A stretch of DNA of 64,000 nt from Streptomyces sp. NBC_00539 (GTDB lineage: Bacteria; Actinomycetota; Actinomycetes; Streptomycetales; Streptomycetaceae): contig NZ_CP107811.1 of assembly GCF_036346105.1 (NCBI RefSeq), positions 4,483,501 through 4,547,500 on the forward strand. Direction: 5' to 3'. The translations under genes were made by a program, and so were the position numbers. Each line of letters begins with the position of its first letter. The stretch's first letter is position 1. The notes beneath the pieces were generated by a model. It had not been told where the DNA came from, did not search any database, and was given only the letters and a program-made list of their open reading frames with translations. Of this stretch, positions 8,492 through 16,436 are shown in pieces.

Positions 8492-8544
8492 AGATAAATG
8501 CTGCTGGGACGCAGCAAACAACTGCAGATCGAAGGGAGCCCGCC

Positions 8545-9114
8545 GTGGACAATGGTGTCTCTGCGGGAAGCACGGCCTCGACTTCGACCCTCGGGCACAT
8601 AGCCCTGGGTCTCACCCTTCTCGCATTCGGTATCGGCCACACCGGCATCATCAGCGGCGTGAGCGCGGCAGACTCCGTATCCCTCGCGATGTACGTGGGC
8701 GGTCTCGCCCTCTTCGTCCTCGGACTCCTGGAGTTCCGCGGCGGCAACGGCTTCAACGGCACCGCGTTCGCGGGGCTCGGGGCCTTCTGGTTCACCTGGG
8801 CCGGCGGAGCCGACGCCAAGGTGTCGGCGCACGCGGCCGGCCTGTTCCTGGTCCTCTTCGCCCTCCTGGCCCTCACCCTGACGCTGGGTGCGGCCGCCGG
8901 ACCGTTCGGGCAGGGCGTCTACGGCCTGCTCACCCTCTCCCTGGTGCTCCTCGCGGTGGGCGCCTTCGCGGGCAGCGGCGGACTGGGCAAGGTCGCCGGC
9001 TGGGTGGCGGCGGTCGGCGGACTGCTGGCCTGGTACGGGGCGACGGCCGCACTGGCCCACTGGCCGATGGCGGTCGGCCGGGGCTCGCGGCGCGGCGCGG
9101 TAGCGGCCGGGTGA
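8545..9114 (+). CDS. GPR1/FUN34/YaaH-family membrane protein (acetate channel-like)
   Basis: Integral membrane protein of 189 residues with six hydrophobic helices, the size and topology of the SatP/YaaH acetate-succinate channel family. It matches by layout and by the LGLTLLAFGIGHTGI and GLLEFRGGNGFNGTAFAGLGAFW stretches. The family's N-terminal NPAPLGL signature is replaced by STSTLGHIALGL, so transport of acetate is not assured. GTG start at 8545 with an AAGGGAG ribosome site 7-13 bases upstream. A very strong convergent terminator follows. Likely exports or imports small carboxylates; this is family-based inference. Confidence 0.75.
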   Translation: MDNGVSAGSTASTSTLGHIALGLTLLAFGIGHTGIISGVSAADSVSLAMYVGGLALFVLGLLEFRGGNGFNGTAFAGLGAFWFTWAGGADAKVSAHAAGLFLVLFALLALTLTLGAAAGPFGQGVYGLLTLSLVLLAVGAFAGSGGLGKVAGWVAAVGGLLAWYGATAALAHWPMAVGRGSRRGAVAAG

Positions 9115-9128
9115 CGGACGCGCACAGG

Positions 9129-9167
9129 GGAACGGGCCCCGGGGGAAGTCCCCCCGGGGCCCGTTCC
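9129..9167. terminator. Convergent terminator between membrane protein and glmS
   Basis: Perfect 17-base stem, GGAACGGGCCCCGGGGG (9129-9145) with its complement (9151-9167), and a 5-base loop. It sits between two converging genes and can serve both. Confidence 0.85.
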
Positions 9168-9180
9168 GTGCGGTGCGTGC

Positions 9181-10998
9181 CTACTCGACCGTGACCGACT
9201 TCGCCAGGTTGCGCGGCTTGTCGATGTCCCGGCCCAGGGCCAGGGCGGTGTGGTACGCCAGCAGCTGGAGCGGGATGCCCATCAGGATCGGGTCCAGCTC
9301 GTCCTCGTTCTTGGGGACGATGATCGTGTGGTCGGCCTTCTCCTGCTCGCGGTGGGCGACCGCGAGGATCCGGCCGCTGCGGGCCTTGATCTCCTCCAGC
9401 GCCGCGCGGTTCTTGTCCAGCAGGTCGTCGTCGGGGACGATCGCGACCGTCGGCATCGCCGGCTCGATGAGCGCGAGCGGACCGTGCTTGAGCTCGGAGG
9501 CGGGGTAGGCCTCGGCGTGGATGTAGGAGATCTCCTTGAGCTTGAGGGAGGCCTCCAGGGCAACGGGGTAGCCGCGCACCCGGCCGATGAACATCATCGA
9601 CTTGGCCTCGGCGTACTCGGCCGCCAGCTTCTTGATGTCCTCCTCGCCCTCCAGGATCTCCTGGATCTGGGCGGGCAGCTTGCGCAGGCCCTCGATGATC
9701 CGCTTGCCGTCGGTCACCGACAGGTCCCGGATCCGCCCCAGGTGCACGGCGAGCAGCGCGAACGCCACGACCGTGTTGGTGAAGCACTTGGTGGACACGA
9801 CGCAGACCTCGGGACCGGCGTGCACGTACACGCCGCCGTCGGCCTCGCGGGCGATGGCGGAGCCGACCACGTTGACCACGCCGAGGACGCGGGCGCCCTT
9901 GCGCTTGAGCTCCTGGACGGCCGCGAGGACGTCGTAGGTCTCACCCGACTGGGAGACCGCGATGTACAGGGTGTCCGGGTCCACGACCGCGTTGCGGTAG
10001 CGGAACTCGGAGGCAGGCTCGGCGTCGGCGGGGATGCGCGCCATGCCCTCGATGAGGCCGGCACCGATCAGGCCCGCGTGGTACGAGGTGCCGCAGCCCA
10101 GGATCTTGACCCGGCGGATGCCGCGCGCCTCGCGCGGGTCCAGGTTCAGGCCGCCCAGGTGGACGGTGGAGAAGCGGTCGTCGATGCGGCCGCGCAGCAC
10201 GCGGTCGACGGCCTCCGCCTGCTCGGAGATCTCCTTGTGCATGTACGTGTCGTGGCCGCCCATGTCGTAGGAGGCGGCCTCCCACTCCACGGTCTCCGGC
10301 GTGGCGGTGGTCGTCGTACCGGAGGTGGTGTAGGTACGGAAGTCGTCGGCCTTGAGGGTGGCCATCTCGCCGTCGTCCAGGGTGACGATCTGGCGGGTGT
10401 GGGCGACGAGCGCGGCGACGTCCGAGGCGACGAACATCTCCTTCTCGCCGATGCCGAGGACGACCGGGGAGCCGTTGCGGGCGACCACGATGCGGTCGGG
10501 GAAGTCGGCGTGCATGACGGCGATGCCGTAGGTGCCCTCGACGACCTTGAGCGCCTCGCGGACCTTCTCCTCCAGGGAGTCGGCCTGCGAGCGGGCGATC
10601 AGGTGGACGAGCACCTCGGTGTCGGTCTCGGAGACGAAGACGACGCCGTCGGCCTCCAGCTTGGCGCGCAGCTCGGAGGCGTTGTCCACGATGCCGTTGT
10701 GGACGACCGCGACCTTGTTCTCGGCGTCGAGGTGCGGGTGGGAGTTGATGTCACTCGGGGCGCCGTGGGTGGCCCAGCGGGTGTGGGCGATGCCGGTGGT
10801 GCCGGCGAACCGCTTGGGCACGCGGGACTCGAGCTCGCGGACCCGGCCCTTGGCCTTGACGACCTTGAGGGCCGAGGACTTCGGGCTGTTGACGACGATG
10901 CCCGCGGAGTCGTAACCGCGGTACTCCAGGCGCTGGAGCCCCTCCAGCAGCAGCGGTGCGACGTCACGCTTGCCGATGTATCCCACAATTCCGCACAT
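9181..10998 (-). CDS. glmS: Glutamine--fructose-6-phosphate aminotransferase (isomerising)
   Basis: Makes glucosamine-6-phosphate from fructose-6-phosphate and glutamine, the first step to UDP-GlcNAc and peptidoglycan. The 605-residue chain has the usual order: N-terminal glutaminase domain with catalytic Cys2 (MCGIVGYIG) and the TRWATHG motif, then two SIS sugar-isomerase domains (CGTSYHAG; SQSGETYDV; later VSTKCFTNTVVAF), ending with the conserved DKPRNLAKSVTVE tail. No glmS ribozyme is seen in the 78-base leader, as expected for an actinomycete. It lies 78 bases after a 91-residue conserved protein on the same strand, and a DasR-like site precedes the pair, linking it to GlcNAc control. 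Streptomycetes often have two glmS copies. Confidence 0.96.
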   Translation of the reverse strand: MCGIVGYIGKRDVAPLLLEGLQRLEYRGYDSAGIVVNSPKSSALKVVKAKGRVRELESRVPKRFAGTTGIAHTRWATHGAPSDINSHPHLDAENKVAVVHNGIVDNASELRAKLEADGVVFVSETDTEVLVHLIARSQADSLEEKVREALKVVEGTYGIAVMHADFPDRIVVARNGSPVVLGIGEKEMFVASDVAALVAHTRQIVTLDDGEMATLKADDFRTYTTSGTTTTATPETVEWEAASYDMGGHDTYMHKEISEQAEAVDRVLRGRIDDRFSTVHLGGLNLDPREARGIRRVKILGCGTSYHAGLIGAGLIEGMARIPADAEPASEFRYRNAVVDPDTLYIAVSQSGETYDVLAAVQELKRKGARVLGVVNVVGSAIAREADGGVYVHAGPEVCVVSTKCFTNTVVAFALLAVHLGRIRDLSVTDGKRIIEGLRKLPAQIQEILEGEEDIKKLAAEYAEAKSMMFIGRVRGYPVALEASLKLKEISYIHAEAYPASELKHGPLALIEPAMPTVAIVPDDDLLDKNRAALEEIKARSGRILAVAHREQEKADHTIIVPKNEDELDPILMGIPLQLLAYHTALALGRDIDKPRNLAKSVTVE

Positions 10999-11076
10999 AC
11001 GGTCTTGCCCCTCCTGAGGTTCGGTGGATCGTGCTCGTGTCCGGCCGTCGGCCGCCCGGCCCCGCGGGGCCGGGGC

Positions 11077-11352
11077 TCACCCGTAGACGATGCGGCGCAG
11101 CTGCCGGAGCGAGAGCTCCGGGGGCGCCACGGCGCGGTGCGGCAGTTCGGCCGCGATGCGTTCGAAGATCTCCGCGTTGACGGAGCCGCCGGACTGCAGT
11201 TCGCGGTGGCGGCGGCGGACGAACGCCTCGGTCGTCTCGTCGAAGTAGGCGAGCACGTCGAGCACCACCCGGGCGGCTTCGCCTCGCTGCAGCGAGGTAC
11301 TGCGCACCAGGTGGTCGACGAGGTCGTCATGCGACGGGCGGCGGTCGAGCAC
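11077..11352 (-). CDS. Conserved 91-residue hypothetical protein upstream of glmS
   Basis: I do not recognise a characterised family. The protein is charged and predicted helical: SHDDLVDHLVRSTSLQRGEAARVVLDVLAYFDETTEAFVRRRHRELQ forms two or three helices, and the C-terminus (PPELSLRQLRRIVYG) is conserved-looking. The helix spacing loosely resembles bacterial HU-type or small regulatory helical proteins, but this is not enough to call it DNA-binding. Start is GTG at 11352 with a weak ribosome site. It lies directly upstream of glmS on the same strand and downstream of a dre-like element, so it may be cotranscribed with amino-sugar synthesis. Confidence 0.65.
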   Translation of the reverse strand: MLDRRPSHDDLVDHLVRSTSLQRGEAARVVLDVLAYFDETTEAFVRRRHRELQSGGSVNAEIFERIAAELPHRAVAPPELSLRQLRRIVYG

Positions 11353-11388
11353 CCGTAGATACTGACGGCCCGCAGGCTGGAACGCAAA

Positions 11389-11414
11389 GATCCTGCCCGA
11401 AAACGGGCAGGATC
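11389..11414 (-). terminator. Hairpin after the DUF4429 gene
   Basis: GATCCTGCCCG (11389-11399) and CGGGCAGGATC (11404-11414) form a perfect 11-base stem with an AAAA loop. It lies 44 bases beyond the DUF4429 stop and 36 bases before the next start. It could equally sit in the leader of the 91-residue gene, just downstream of the dre-like site. Confidence 0.6.
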
Positions 11415-11418
11415 GGGC

Positions 11419-11430
11419 TGGTCTGGACCA
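11419..11430. promoter_or_regulatory. DasR-responsive (dre-like) element
   Basis: TGGTCTGGACCA differs by one base from the DasR core TGGTCTAGACCA and keeps both perfect half-sites TGGTC/GACCA. It lies 66 bases upstream of the 91-residue gene that leads into glmS. DasR is the GntR repressor of GlcNAc/chitin genes in Streptomyces and is released by GlcN-6-P, the product of GlmS. Confidence 0.6.
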
Positions 11431-11458
11431 AGGAATGTCTGCTTCCGGTGGGACTCGC

Positions 11459-12358
11459 TTAGAAATGTCCCAAAATGGCGGCTTTTGCGGTCAGGAACTC
11501 CTCAGGGGTGAGGACGCCCTCCTTGTGCAGCTCGCCGAGCTCGCGCAGCCGGCGCAGGAGCACGTCGTGGTCCGCGGCGGGGGCGGGGGCGGGGACGGCC
11601 CGGCCCGCCCCGGCTTCGGGCGTTCCGGCCTCCCGCGCCCGGGTCGCGCGTTCTGCGGACGGGTGGGGGAGGCGTACCGTCACGGCCGCCGCGACCAGCG
11701 CGGTCAGCAGCTCCTTCTTGCCGAAGCCGAAGAGTTCCGCCGCGTACGGGTCGTACTTGGGCGCGGGCGCCGCCTGCGCACCCGTCAGAGTGAACCGGAG
11801 CCAGCCATTCGAGAGGCCCTTCGCCGGGACCCAGTCCACCGCCCGTACGTCCGCCATGCGGAACCGGCTCGGGCCGGCCGAGTGCTTGGCGTCCTCCGCC
11901 GTCCAGTTCCAGTCCAGCGTGAGCGCGTCGCCGTCGAAGGACACCGTCGAGTCGCCCGCCTCGGCCGTGACCGGCACCGGCGGCCCGGGCAGCAGGTACG
12001 CGTCGGCCGGGCCGGGATCGACCTGGTCGAGCAGCAGCGCGTTGCGCACCTCGTCCACGAAGTACTCCGCGACCGCGGCCCTGGCCGCGTCCACGGTCAG
12101 CTTGTACGGGTCGGCGGCGTCGGGCAGCCGGCCGCCCGTGCCCTGCGTCAGCGGGTCGGCGCCGTCCCGTAGCCGAAGGCGCAGCCGGCCCGACTTGCGG
12201 CCCGGCTCAAAGGAGACGCCGACGATCGCGTGGAGCGGTACCGAAAGTTCCCCGAGGGCCTGGCGCAGCGGGCCGACGTCCTTGTCCCGGCCCGGCACGA
12301 TGCGTACCGCGTCGCCGTCGAAGGTCCATGTGCCGTCCTTCTGGATGATTTCCGCCAT
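11459..12358 (-). CDS. DUF4429 protein with C-terminal SHOCT motif
   Basis: Soluble protein of 299 residues. Two DUF4429 repeats are visible, each pairing a strand such as GTWTFDGDAVRIV or STVSFDGDALTLDW with a later block on how a value is presented (GELSVPLHAIVGVSFEPG; FRMADVRAVDWVPAKG). These are PH-like beta folds found in actinobacterial proteins of unknown role. An Ala/Pro-rich linker leads to a short C-terminal helix pair (LRELGELHKEGVLTPEEFLTAKAAIL), the SHOCT oligomerisation motif. ATG 12358 is the natural start; longer readings run into Arg/Pro-rich nonsense. Its gene is divergent from hexA with a 52-base gap. No function can be stated. Confidence 0.8.
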   Translation of the reverse strand: MAEIIQKDGTWTFDGDAVRIVPGRDKDVGPLRQALGELSVPLHAIVGVSFEPGRKSGRLRLRLRDGADPLTQGTGGRLPDAADPYKLTVDAARAAVAEYFVDEVRNALLLDQVDPGPADAYLLPGPPVPVTAEAGDSTVSFDGDALTLDWNWTAEDAKHSAGPSRFRMADVRAVDWVPAKGLSNGWLRFTLTGAQAAPAPKYDPYAAELFGFGKKELLTALVAAAVTVRLPHPSAERATRAREAGTPEAGAGRAVPAPAPAADHDVLLRRLRELGELHKEGVLTPEEFLTAKAAILGHF

Positions 12359-12410
12359 CTTGCGATTCTGCCACCGGTGTTGACGGCCGCGGTGGCCTAT
12401 ACCTGGGCTC

Positions 12411-14006
12411 ATGAGAGTCCTGCGACGCACGCTCGGTACCCTCCTCGTCCTCGGCGGCGCGGCCCTGTCCTGCGCCGCCGCCCACGGCGTCGACGCCGGG
12501 CCGGCCGACGGCCGCCCGGCCGCCCGCCCCGCCGCCGCGCTGACCCCGTACGAACGGCTGCTGCCCGCGCCGGCCTCCGTGCGGGTGGCGGGCGCCGGGT
12601 ACCGCTTCGGGGCGGGCACGGTGATCCGTGCCTCCGGCCCGTCCGAGGAGGTCCGGCGGGTCGGGGAGCTGCTGGCGGAGCAACTGCGCGCATCGAGCGG
12701 GCTGCGGCTGCCGGTGGTCGACGCGGCGACCGGGGACGGGGTGCGGCTGCGCCTGGACGCGGCGGCGCCCGGGCTGGGGGCCGAGGGTTACCGGCTGGAG
12801 ACCCGGGCGGACGGGGTCACGCTCACCGCCCGGACCCCCGCCGGGCTGTTCCACGCGGGGCAGACGCTGCGCCAGCTGCTGCCGGTGCGCGGAGCGGGGA
12901 CGGTGCCGGGCGGGACGGTCACGGACGCGCCGAGGTTCGCGTACCGGGGCGCGATGATCGACGTCGCGCGGCACTACTTCACGGTCGAGCAGGTCAAGCG
13001 GTACGTGGACCAGCTCGCCCAGTACAAGGTGAACACCCTGCACGTCCACCTCACCGACGACCAGGGCTGGCGGCTGGAGTCCGCGTCCTGGCCCAGGCTC
13101 GCGCAGTACGGCGGCGCCGGGGAGGTGGGCGGCGGGCCGGGCGGCCACTGGACGAAGGACGAGTACCGGGACCTGGTGGCGTACGCGGGCGAGCGGTACG
13201 TGGACGTGGTGCCCGAGATCGACATGCCGGGCCACGTGAACGCGGCGCTGGCCTCGTACGCGGAACTGAACTGCGACGGCAAGGCGCGGGAGCGGTACAC
13301 GGGGACGAAGGTCGGGTTCAGCTCGCTGTGCGTCGGCAAGGAGCGGACGTACGAGTTCATCGACGACGTGCTCGGTGAACTCGCCGAGCTGACTCCCGGC
13401 CGCTACCTCCACATCGGCGGCGACGAGGCGCACTCCACCCCGGCGGCGGAGTACGCGGCGTTCATGGACCGGGCGCAGGAGGTGGTGGGCCGCCACGGCA
13501 AGACGGTGGTGGCCTGGCACCAGCTGGCGGCGGCCCGGCCGGCGCCGGGGGCGGTGCTCCAGTACTGGGGCCACGGGGGGACCCCGGCGAAGGAGAAGGA
13601 GCACCTCGCGCAGGTGGTGCAGGCGGGCCACCCGTTGATCCTGTCGCCCGCGGACCGGCTGTACCTGGACATGAAGTACGACACCACGACGAAGCCCGGC
13701 CTGGCGTGGGCGGGCTACGTCCCGGTCAAGCGGTCCTACGACTGGGACCCGGGGGCCTTCCTCCCGGGGGTCGCGGAGTCGGCCGTCCTGGGGGTCGAGG
13801 CGCCGCTGTGGACGGAGACCATCGCGACCCGCGCCGACTGGGAGTTCATGGCCTTCCCGCGGATGCTGGGCCTGGCGGAGCTGGGCTGGTCCCCGGCGGG
13901 GGCGCGGAACTGGGCGGGCTACAGCCGCCGCCTCGGGGCGCAGGGCCCGCGCCTGGACGCGCAGGACATCACCTACTACCGGGCGGCGGAGGTTCCCTGG
14001 CCGTAG
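12411..14006 (+). CDS. hexA: Secreted GH20 beta-N-acetylhexosaminidase
   Basis: Removes terminal GlcNAc/GalNAc from chito-oligosaccharides outside the cell. The 531-residue chain has a signal peptide (about 1-25, VLGGAALSCAAAHG), an N-terminal GH20b domain (about 45-175) and the GH20 barrel. The catalytic pair of the substrate-assisted mechanism is Asp338-Glu339 in HIGGDEAH, with substrate-binding HLTDDQGWR, EIDMPGH and WTETIATRADWEFM further along. It closely resembles the Streptomyces plicatus enzyme SpHEX. It sits between amino-sugar and siderophore genes. A weak dre-like sequence overlaps the region just before the start (12393-12404), which would fit DasR control of chitin use. Name used as in streptomycete annotation. 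Confidence 0.93.
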   Translation: MRVLRRTLGTLLVLGGAALSCAAAHGVDAGPADGRPAARPAAALTPYERLLPAPASVRVAGAGYRFGAGTVIRASGPSEEVRRVGELLAEQLRASSGLRLPVVDAATGDGVRLRLDAAAPGLGAEGYRLETRADGVTLTARTPAGLFHAGQTLRQLLPVRGAGTVPGGTVTDAPRFAYRGAMIDVARHYFTVEQVKRYVDQLAQYKVNTLHVHLTDDQGWRLESASWPRLAQYGGAGEVGGGPGGHWTKDEYRDLVAYAGERYVDVVPEIDMPGHVNAALASYAELNCDGKARERYTGTKVGFSSLCVGKERTYEFIDDVLGELAELTPGRYLHIGGDEAHSTPAAEYAAFMDRAQEVVGRHGKTVVAWHQLAAARPAPGAVLQYWGHGGTPAKEKEHLAQVVQAGHPLILSPADRLYLDMKYDTTTKPGLAWAGYVPVKRSYDWDPGAFLPGVAESAVLGVEAPLWTETIATRADWEFMAFPRMLGLAELGWSPAGARNWAGYSRRLGAQGPRLDAQDITYYRAAEVPWP

Positions 14007-14010
14007 CGGC

Positions 14011-14067
14011 CCGCCCGCCGGCCCGAACTCCGGGCCGGACGGGTGTCGAGGGACCGTGTCGACACCC
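14011..14067. terminator. Convergent double hairpin between hexA and desD
   Basis: Two adjacent hairpins fill the 73-base gap. The first has CCGGCCCG (14018-14025) against CGGGCCGG (14031-14038), extended past a one-base bulge. The second is perfect: GGGTGTCGA (14041-14049) with TCGACACCC (14059-14067). They can end both converging transcripts. Confidence 0.75.
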
Positions 14068-14079
14068 GCCCGCCCCGGT

Positions 14080-15861
14080 TCACCGTCGCGCGAAGGGGGC
14101 GACGGGGTTCTTGAGGGTGCCGATCAGCTGGAGGGCCGCAGACGGGTCGGTGAGGTCGACCATCTGCTGGTTGTCGCGCAGCTGGAGCCGGTTGAGGCAG
14201 GACAGCTGGAACTCCGGCGCGAACAGGTCGTAGCGGGCGAAGCGGTCCGCCAGCTCCGGCATCGACTCCTGGTAGGCGTGGGCGCAGTCGGCCACCGCCC
14301 GCCAGAAGGTCTCCTCCTCGCAGATGCCCTCCGCCGCCAGGATCGGGGCCAGGAAGCGGAAGAAGCAGTCGAAGACGTCCGTGAAGACCGACAGGAGCTT
14401 CATGTCCTCCGGGACGTCCGCCCGGATCCGCTCGACCGCCGGCGGCAGGACCGCGTCCGGGTCCATGACCACGATCTCCTCGGCGATGTCCTTGAAGATC
14501 GCCCGCCTCACCGCACCGCCCTCGATGACGAGGATCGTGTTCTCGCCGTGCGGCATGTACGCCAGGTCGTAGGCGTAGAAGCAGTGCAGGAGCGGGACCA
14601 GGTAGGCGCGCAGGTACGAGGCCAGCCACTCCTCGGCCGGCAGCTTCGACTCCTCGATCAGGGCGCCCACGAAGGACTTGCCCTCGGAGTCGACGTGGAG
14701 GAGGGACGCCATCGTGGCGAGGCGCTCGCCCTCCCGCAGCGAGGCGACCGGCGATTCGCGCCACAGGGCCGCCAGCATCTTGCGGTACGGCGAGTACCGG
14801 TCCGTCGCGCGCTCGTACTGGCGGTGGTGGTAGCCGATCGCCGCCCGCTCGCGGATGATCGAGAAGTCCACCGACCGCAGGACGGCGTCGGACACGATCA
14901 GCTGGTGGAGCCAGTCGTTGATCGCCGGGGTGGCTTCCATGTACGCCGCCGACAGGCCCCGCATGAAGCCCATGTTGAGCACCGAGATGGCGGTCTTCAC
15001 GTAGTGCTTCCCGGGGGCGCTGGCGTTGAAGAACGTACGGATGGACTGCTGCGCCAGGTAGTCGTCCGAGCCCTCGCCCAGCAGGACGAGACGGCGGTTC
15101 GCGATCTCCGCCGCGAAGGTGACCGTCGTCTTGTTCCACCACTGCCAGGGGTGGACGGGGAAGAGGTGGTAGTCCGCCGGGTCGAGGCCCAGCGAGACGA
15201 GGCGGGCGGCGAAGGCCGCGACGGTCTCCTCGCCCAGCTCCTCGCGCATGAACGAGTCGTGGTCCAGGCCCGCGCCCGCCGTGAAGGTGGAGACGTCCTT
15301 GTGGGTCGCCACCCACACCAGGTGGACCGGGCTCGCCGCCTCCGGGGCGTACGCGAGGTACTCGTGCACGCCGAAACCGAGGCGGCCGTTGTTCGCCACG
15401 AAGCAGGGATGGCCCTCGGTCATGCCGGTCTCGATGTCCTGGAAGGAGGACTTGGCCAGGACGGAGGAGGAGACCTGCGGCTTCGTGTACTTGAACCCGG
15501 AACCCGCCAGGGTGGAGGAGATCTCCTCCAGGTACACCGGCAGGACCTCCGCGCTCAGGCCGAGCGTCTCGCGCAGCTCGATGTGGAAGTCCAGGGCGTC
15601 GAGGGGGAGCTCGGCCCCGTCCCGGTGGCGGGTGATCGAGGACTCGTCCACCGCCCAGTGGTCCAGCGCGTACAGGGCGGCGCGGAACCGGTACTCCACG
15701 GTGCCGTCGTCGCTGGAGACCGCGTACCGCTCGTCGCCGATCGGCTCGGGGGTCAGCAGGCGCTCGTGCGAGAACTCCGCGAGGGCCTTGCGCACCAGGG
15801 CGCGGTTGGCCCGCGCCCACAGCTCGGGGGAGAGGTGGGAGACGGCGTCGGCGAGGCTCAT
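14080..15861 (-). CDS. desD: Desferrioxamine synthetase (IucA/IucC family NIS synthetase)
   Basis: ATP-dependent siderophore synthetase that trimerises and cyclises N-hydroxy-N-succinylcadaverine to desferrioxamine E, or makes the B form with an acetylated unit. At 593 residues it matches the DesD family. The ATP-binding region is visible in GSGFKYTKPQVSSSVLAKSS and TEGHPCFVANNGRLGF, the substrate/active-site region in HPWQWWNK and RTFFNASAPGKHYVKTAISVLN, and the C-terminal FhuF-like part from KSFVGALIE onward. It is last in the desABCD operon and its ATG overlaps desC by 4 bases. Iron control comes from the box before desA. Confidence 0.96.
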   Translation of the reverse strand: MSLADAVSHLSPELWARANRALVRKALAEFSHERLLTPEPIGDERYAVSSDDGTVEYRFRAALYALDHWAVDESSITRHRDGAELPLDALDFHIELRETLGLSAEVLPVYLEEISSTLAGSGFKYTKPQVSSSVLAKSSFQDIETGMTEGHPCFVANNGRLGFGVHEYLAYAPEAASPVHLVWVATHKDVSTFTAGAGLDHDSFMREELGEETVAAFAARLVSLGLDPADYHLFPVHPWQWWNKTTVTFAAEIANRRLVLLGEGSDDYLAQQSIRTFFNASAPGKHYVKTAISVLNMGFMRGLSAAYMEATPAINDWLHQLIVSDAVLRSVDFSIIRERAAIGYHHRQYERATDRYSPYRKMLAALWRESPVASLREGERLATMASLLHVDSEGKSFVGALIEESKLPAEEWLASYLRAYLVPLLHCFYAYDLAYMPHGENTILVIEGGAVRRAIFKDIAEEIVVMDPDAVLPPAVERIRADVPEDMKLLSVFTDVFDCFFRFLAPILAAEGICEEETFWRAVADCAHAYQESMPELADRFARYDLFAPEFQLSCLNRLQLRDNQQMVDLTDPSAALQLIGTLKNPVAPFARR

Positions 15862-16436
15862 ATGGATCCCTCCCGGGTGGCCGCTTCGAACTGCTCGCGG
15901 GTGCAGAAGCTCAGCAGCGCTTCCTTCTCCGGCTTGCGCACGGGGCCCTGCGCCGTGAAGCCGACGGCCGCGTTGAGGGCGTGCACGGCGGTGTTGCGGA
16001 CGTCCGGCTCGACCACCACGCGCCGGGTGGCGGGGTCCGCGAAGAGGGCCGCCATGACGGTGGTGATGACCGCGCGGGTGAAGCCGTGGACGGGAGTGTC
16101 GCTGGGGGCCACCAGGAAGTGCATGCCGACGTCGCCCGGCCGGGCGTCGTACAGGCCGACCAGCTCCAGCCGGCTCGGGTCGTACTTCTCCATCAGGAAC
16201 GCGGGGCGGCCGTCGTGGAGGCCGATGAAGGCCTCGTGGTGCTCGGCGGCGGCGATCCGCATGTACTCGCGCTCCACGTCCGGCAAGGAGGCGCCGCCCA
16301 TCATCCAGAAGGCCGCTTTGGGGTGCGTGACCCAGCCGTGCAGCAGCTCCGCGTCGGAGAAGGGGTCCAGGGGGCGCAGGGCGAAGTCGCCGAGGGCCGG
16401 ATCGGTCCGGGTGAACAGGAGTTCGGTGGTGCTCAT
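15858..16436 (-). CDS. desC: N-hydroxycadaverine acyltransferase (GNAT family)
   Basis: Transfers succinyl or acetyl from its CoA ester to N-hydroxycadaverine, giving the hydroxamate monomers of desferrioxamine. The 192-residue protein has the AlcB/IucB-type fold: an N-terminal [28 protein letters not shown] block, the [16 protein letters not shown] strand, a [24 protein letters not shown] CoA-binding region and [21 protein letters not shown] near the end. Overlaps both desB and desD by 4 bases, so translation is coupled through the operon. Confidence 0.94.
   Translation of the reverse strand: MSTTELLFTRTDPALGDFALRPLDPFSDAELLHGWVTHPKAAFWMMGGASLPDVEREYMRIAAAEHHEAFIGLHDGRPAFLMEKYDPSRLELVGLYDARPGDVGMHFLVAPSDTPVHGFTRAVITTVMAALFADPATRRVVVEPDVRNTAVHALNAAVGFTAQGPVRKPEKEALLSFCTREQFEAATREGSI

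Noticed and set aside
10999-11076. glmS ribozyme in the glmS leader
   Set aside because: Only 78 bases separate glmS from the preceding gene, with no recognisable ribozyme core; such ribozymes belong to Gram-positives of low GC.
9250-11358. Long plus-strand frame antisense to glmS
   Set aside because: glmS has every expected motif on the minus strand. The antisense frame is the usual mirror of a GC-rich gene.
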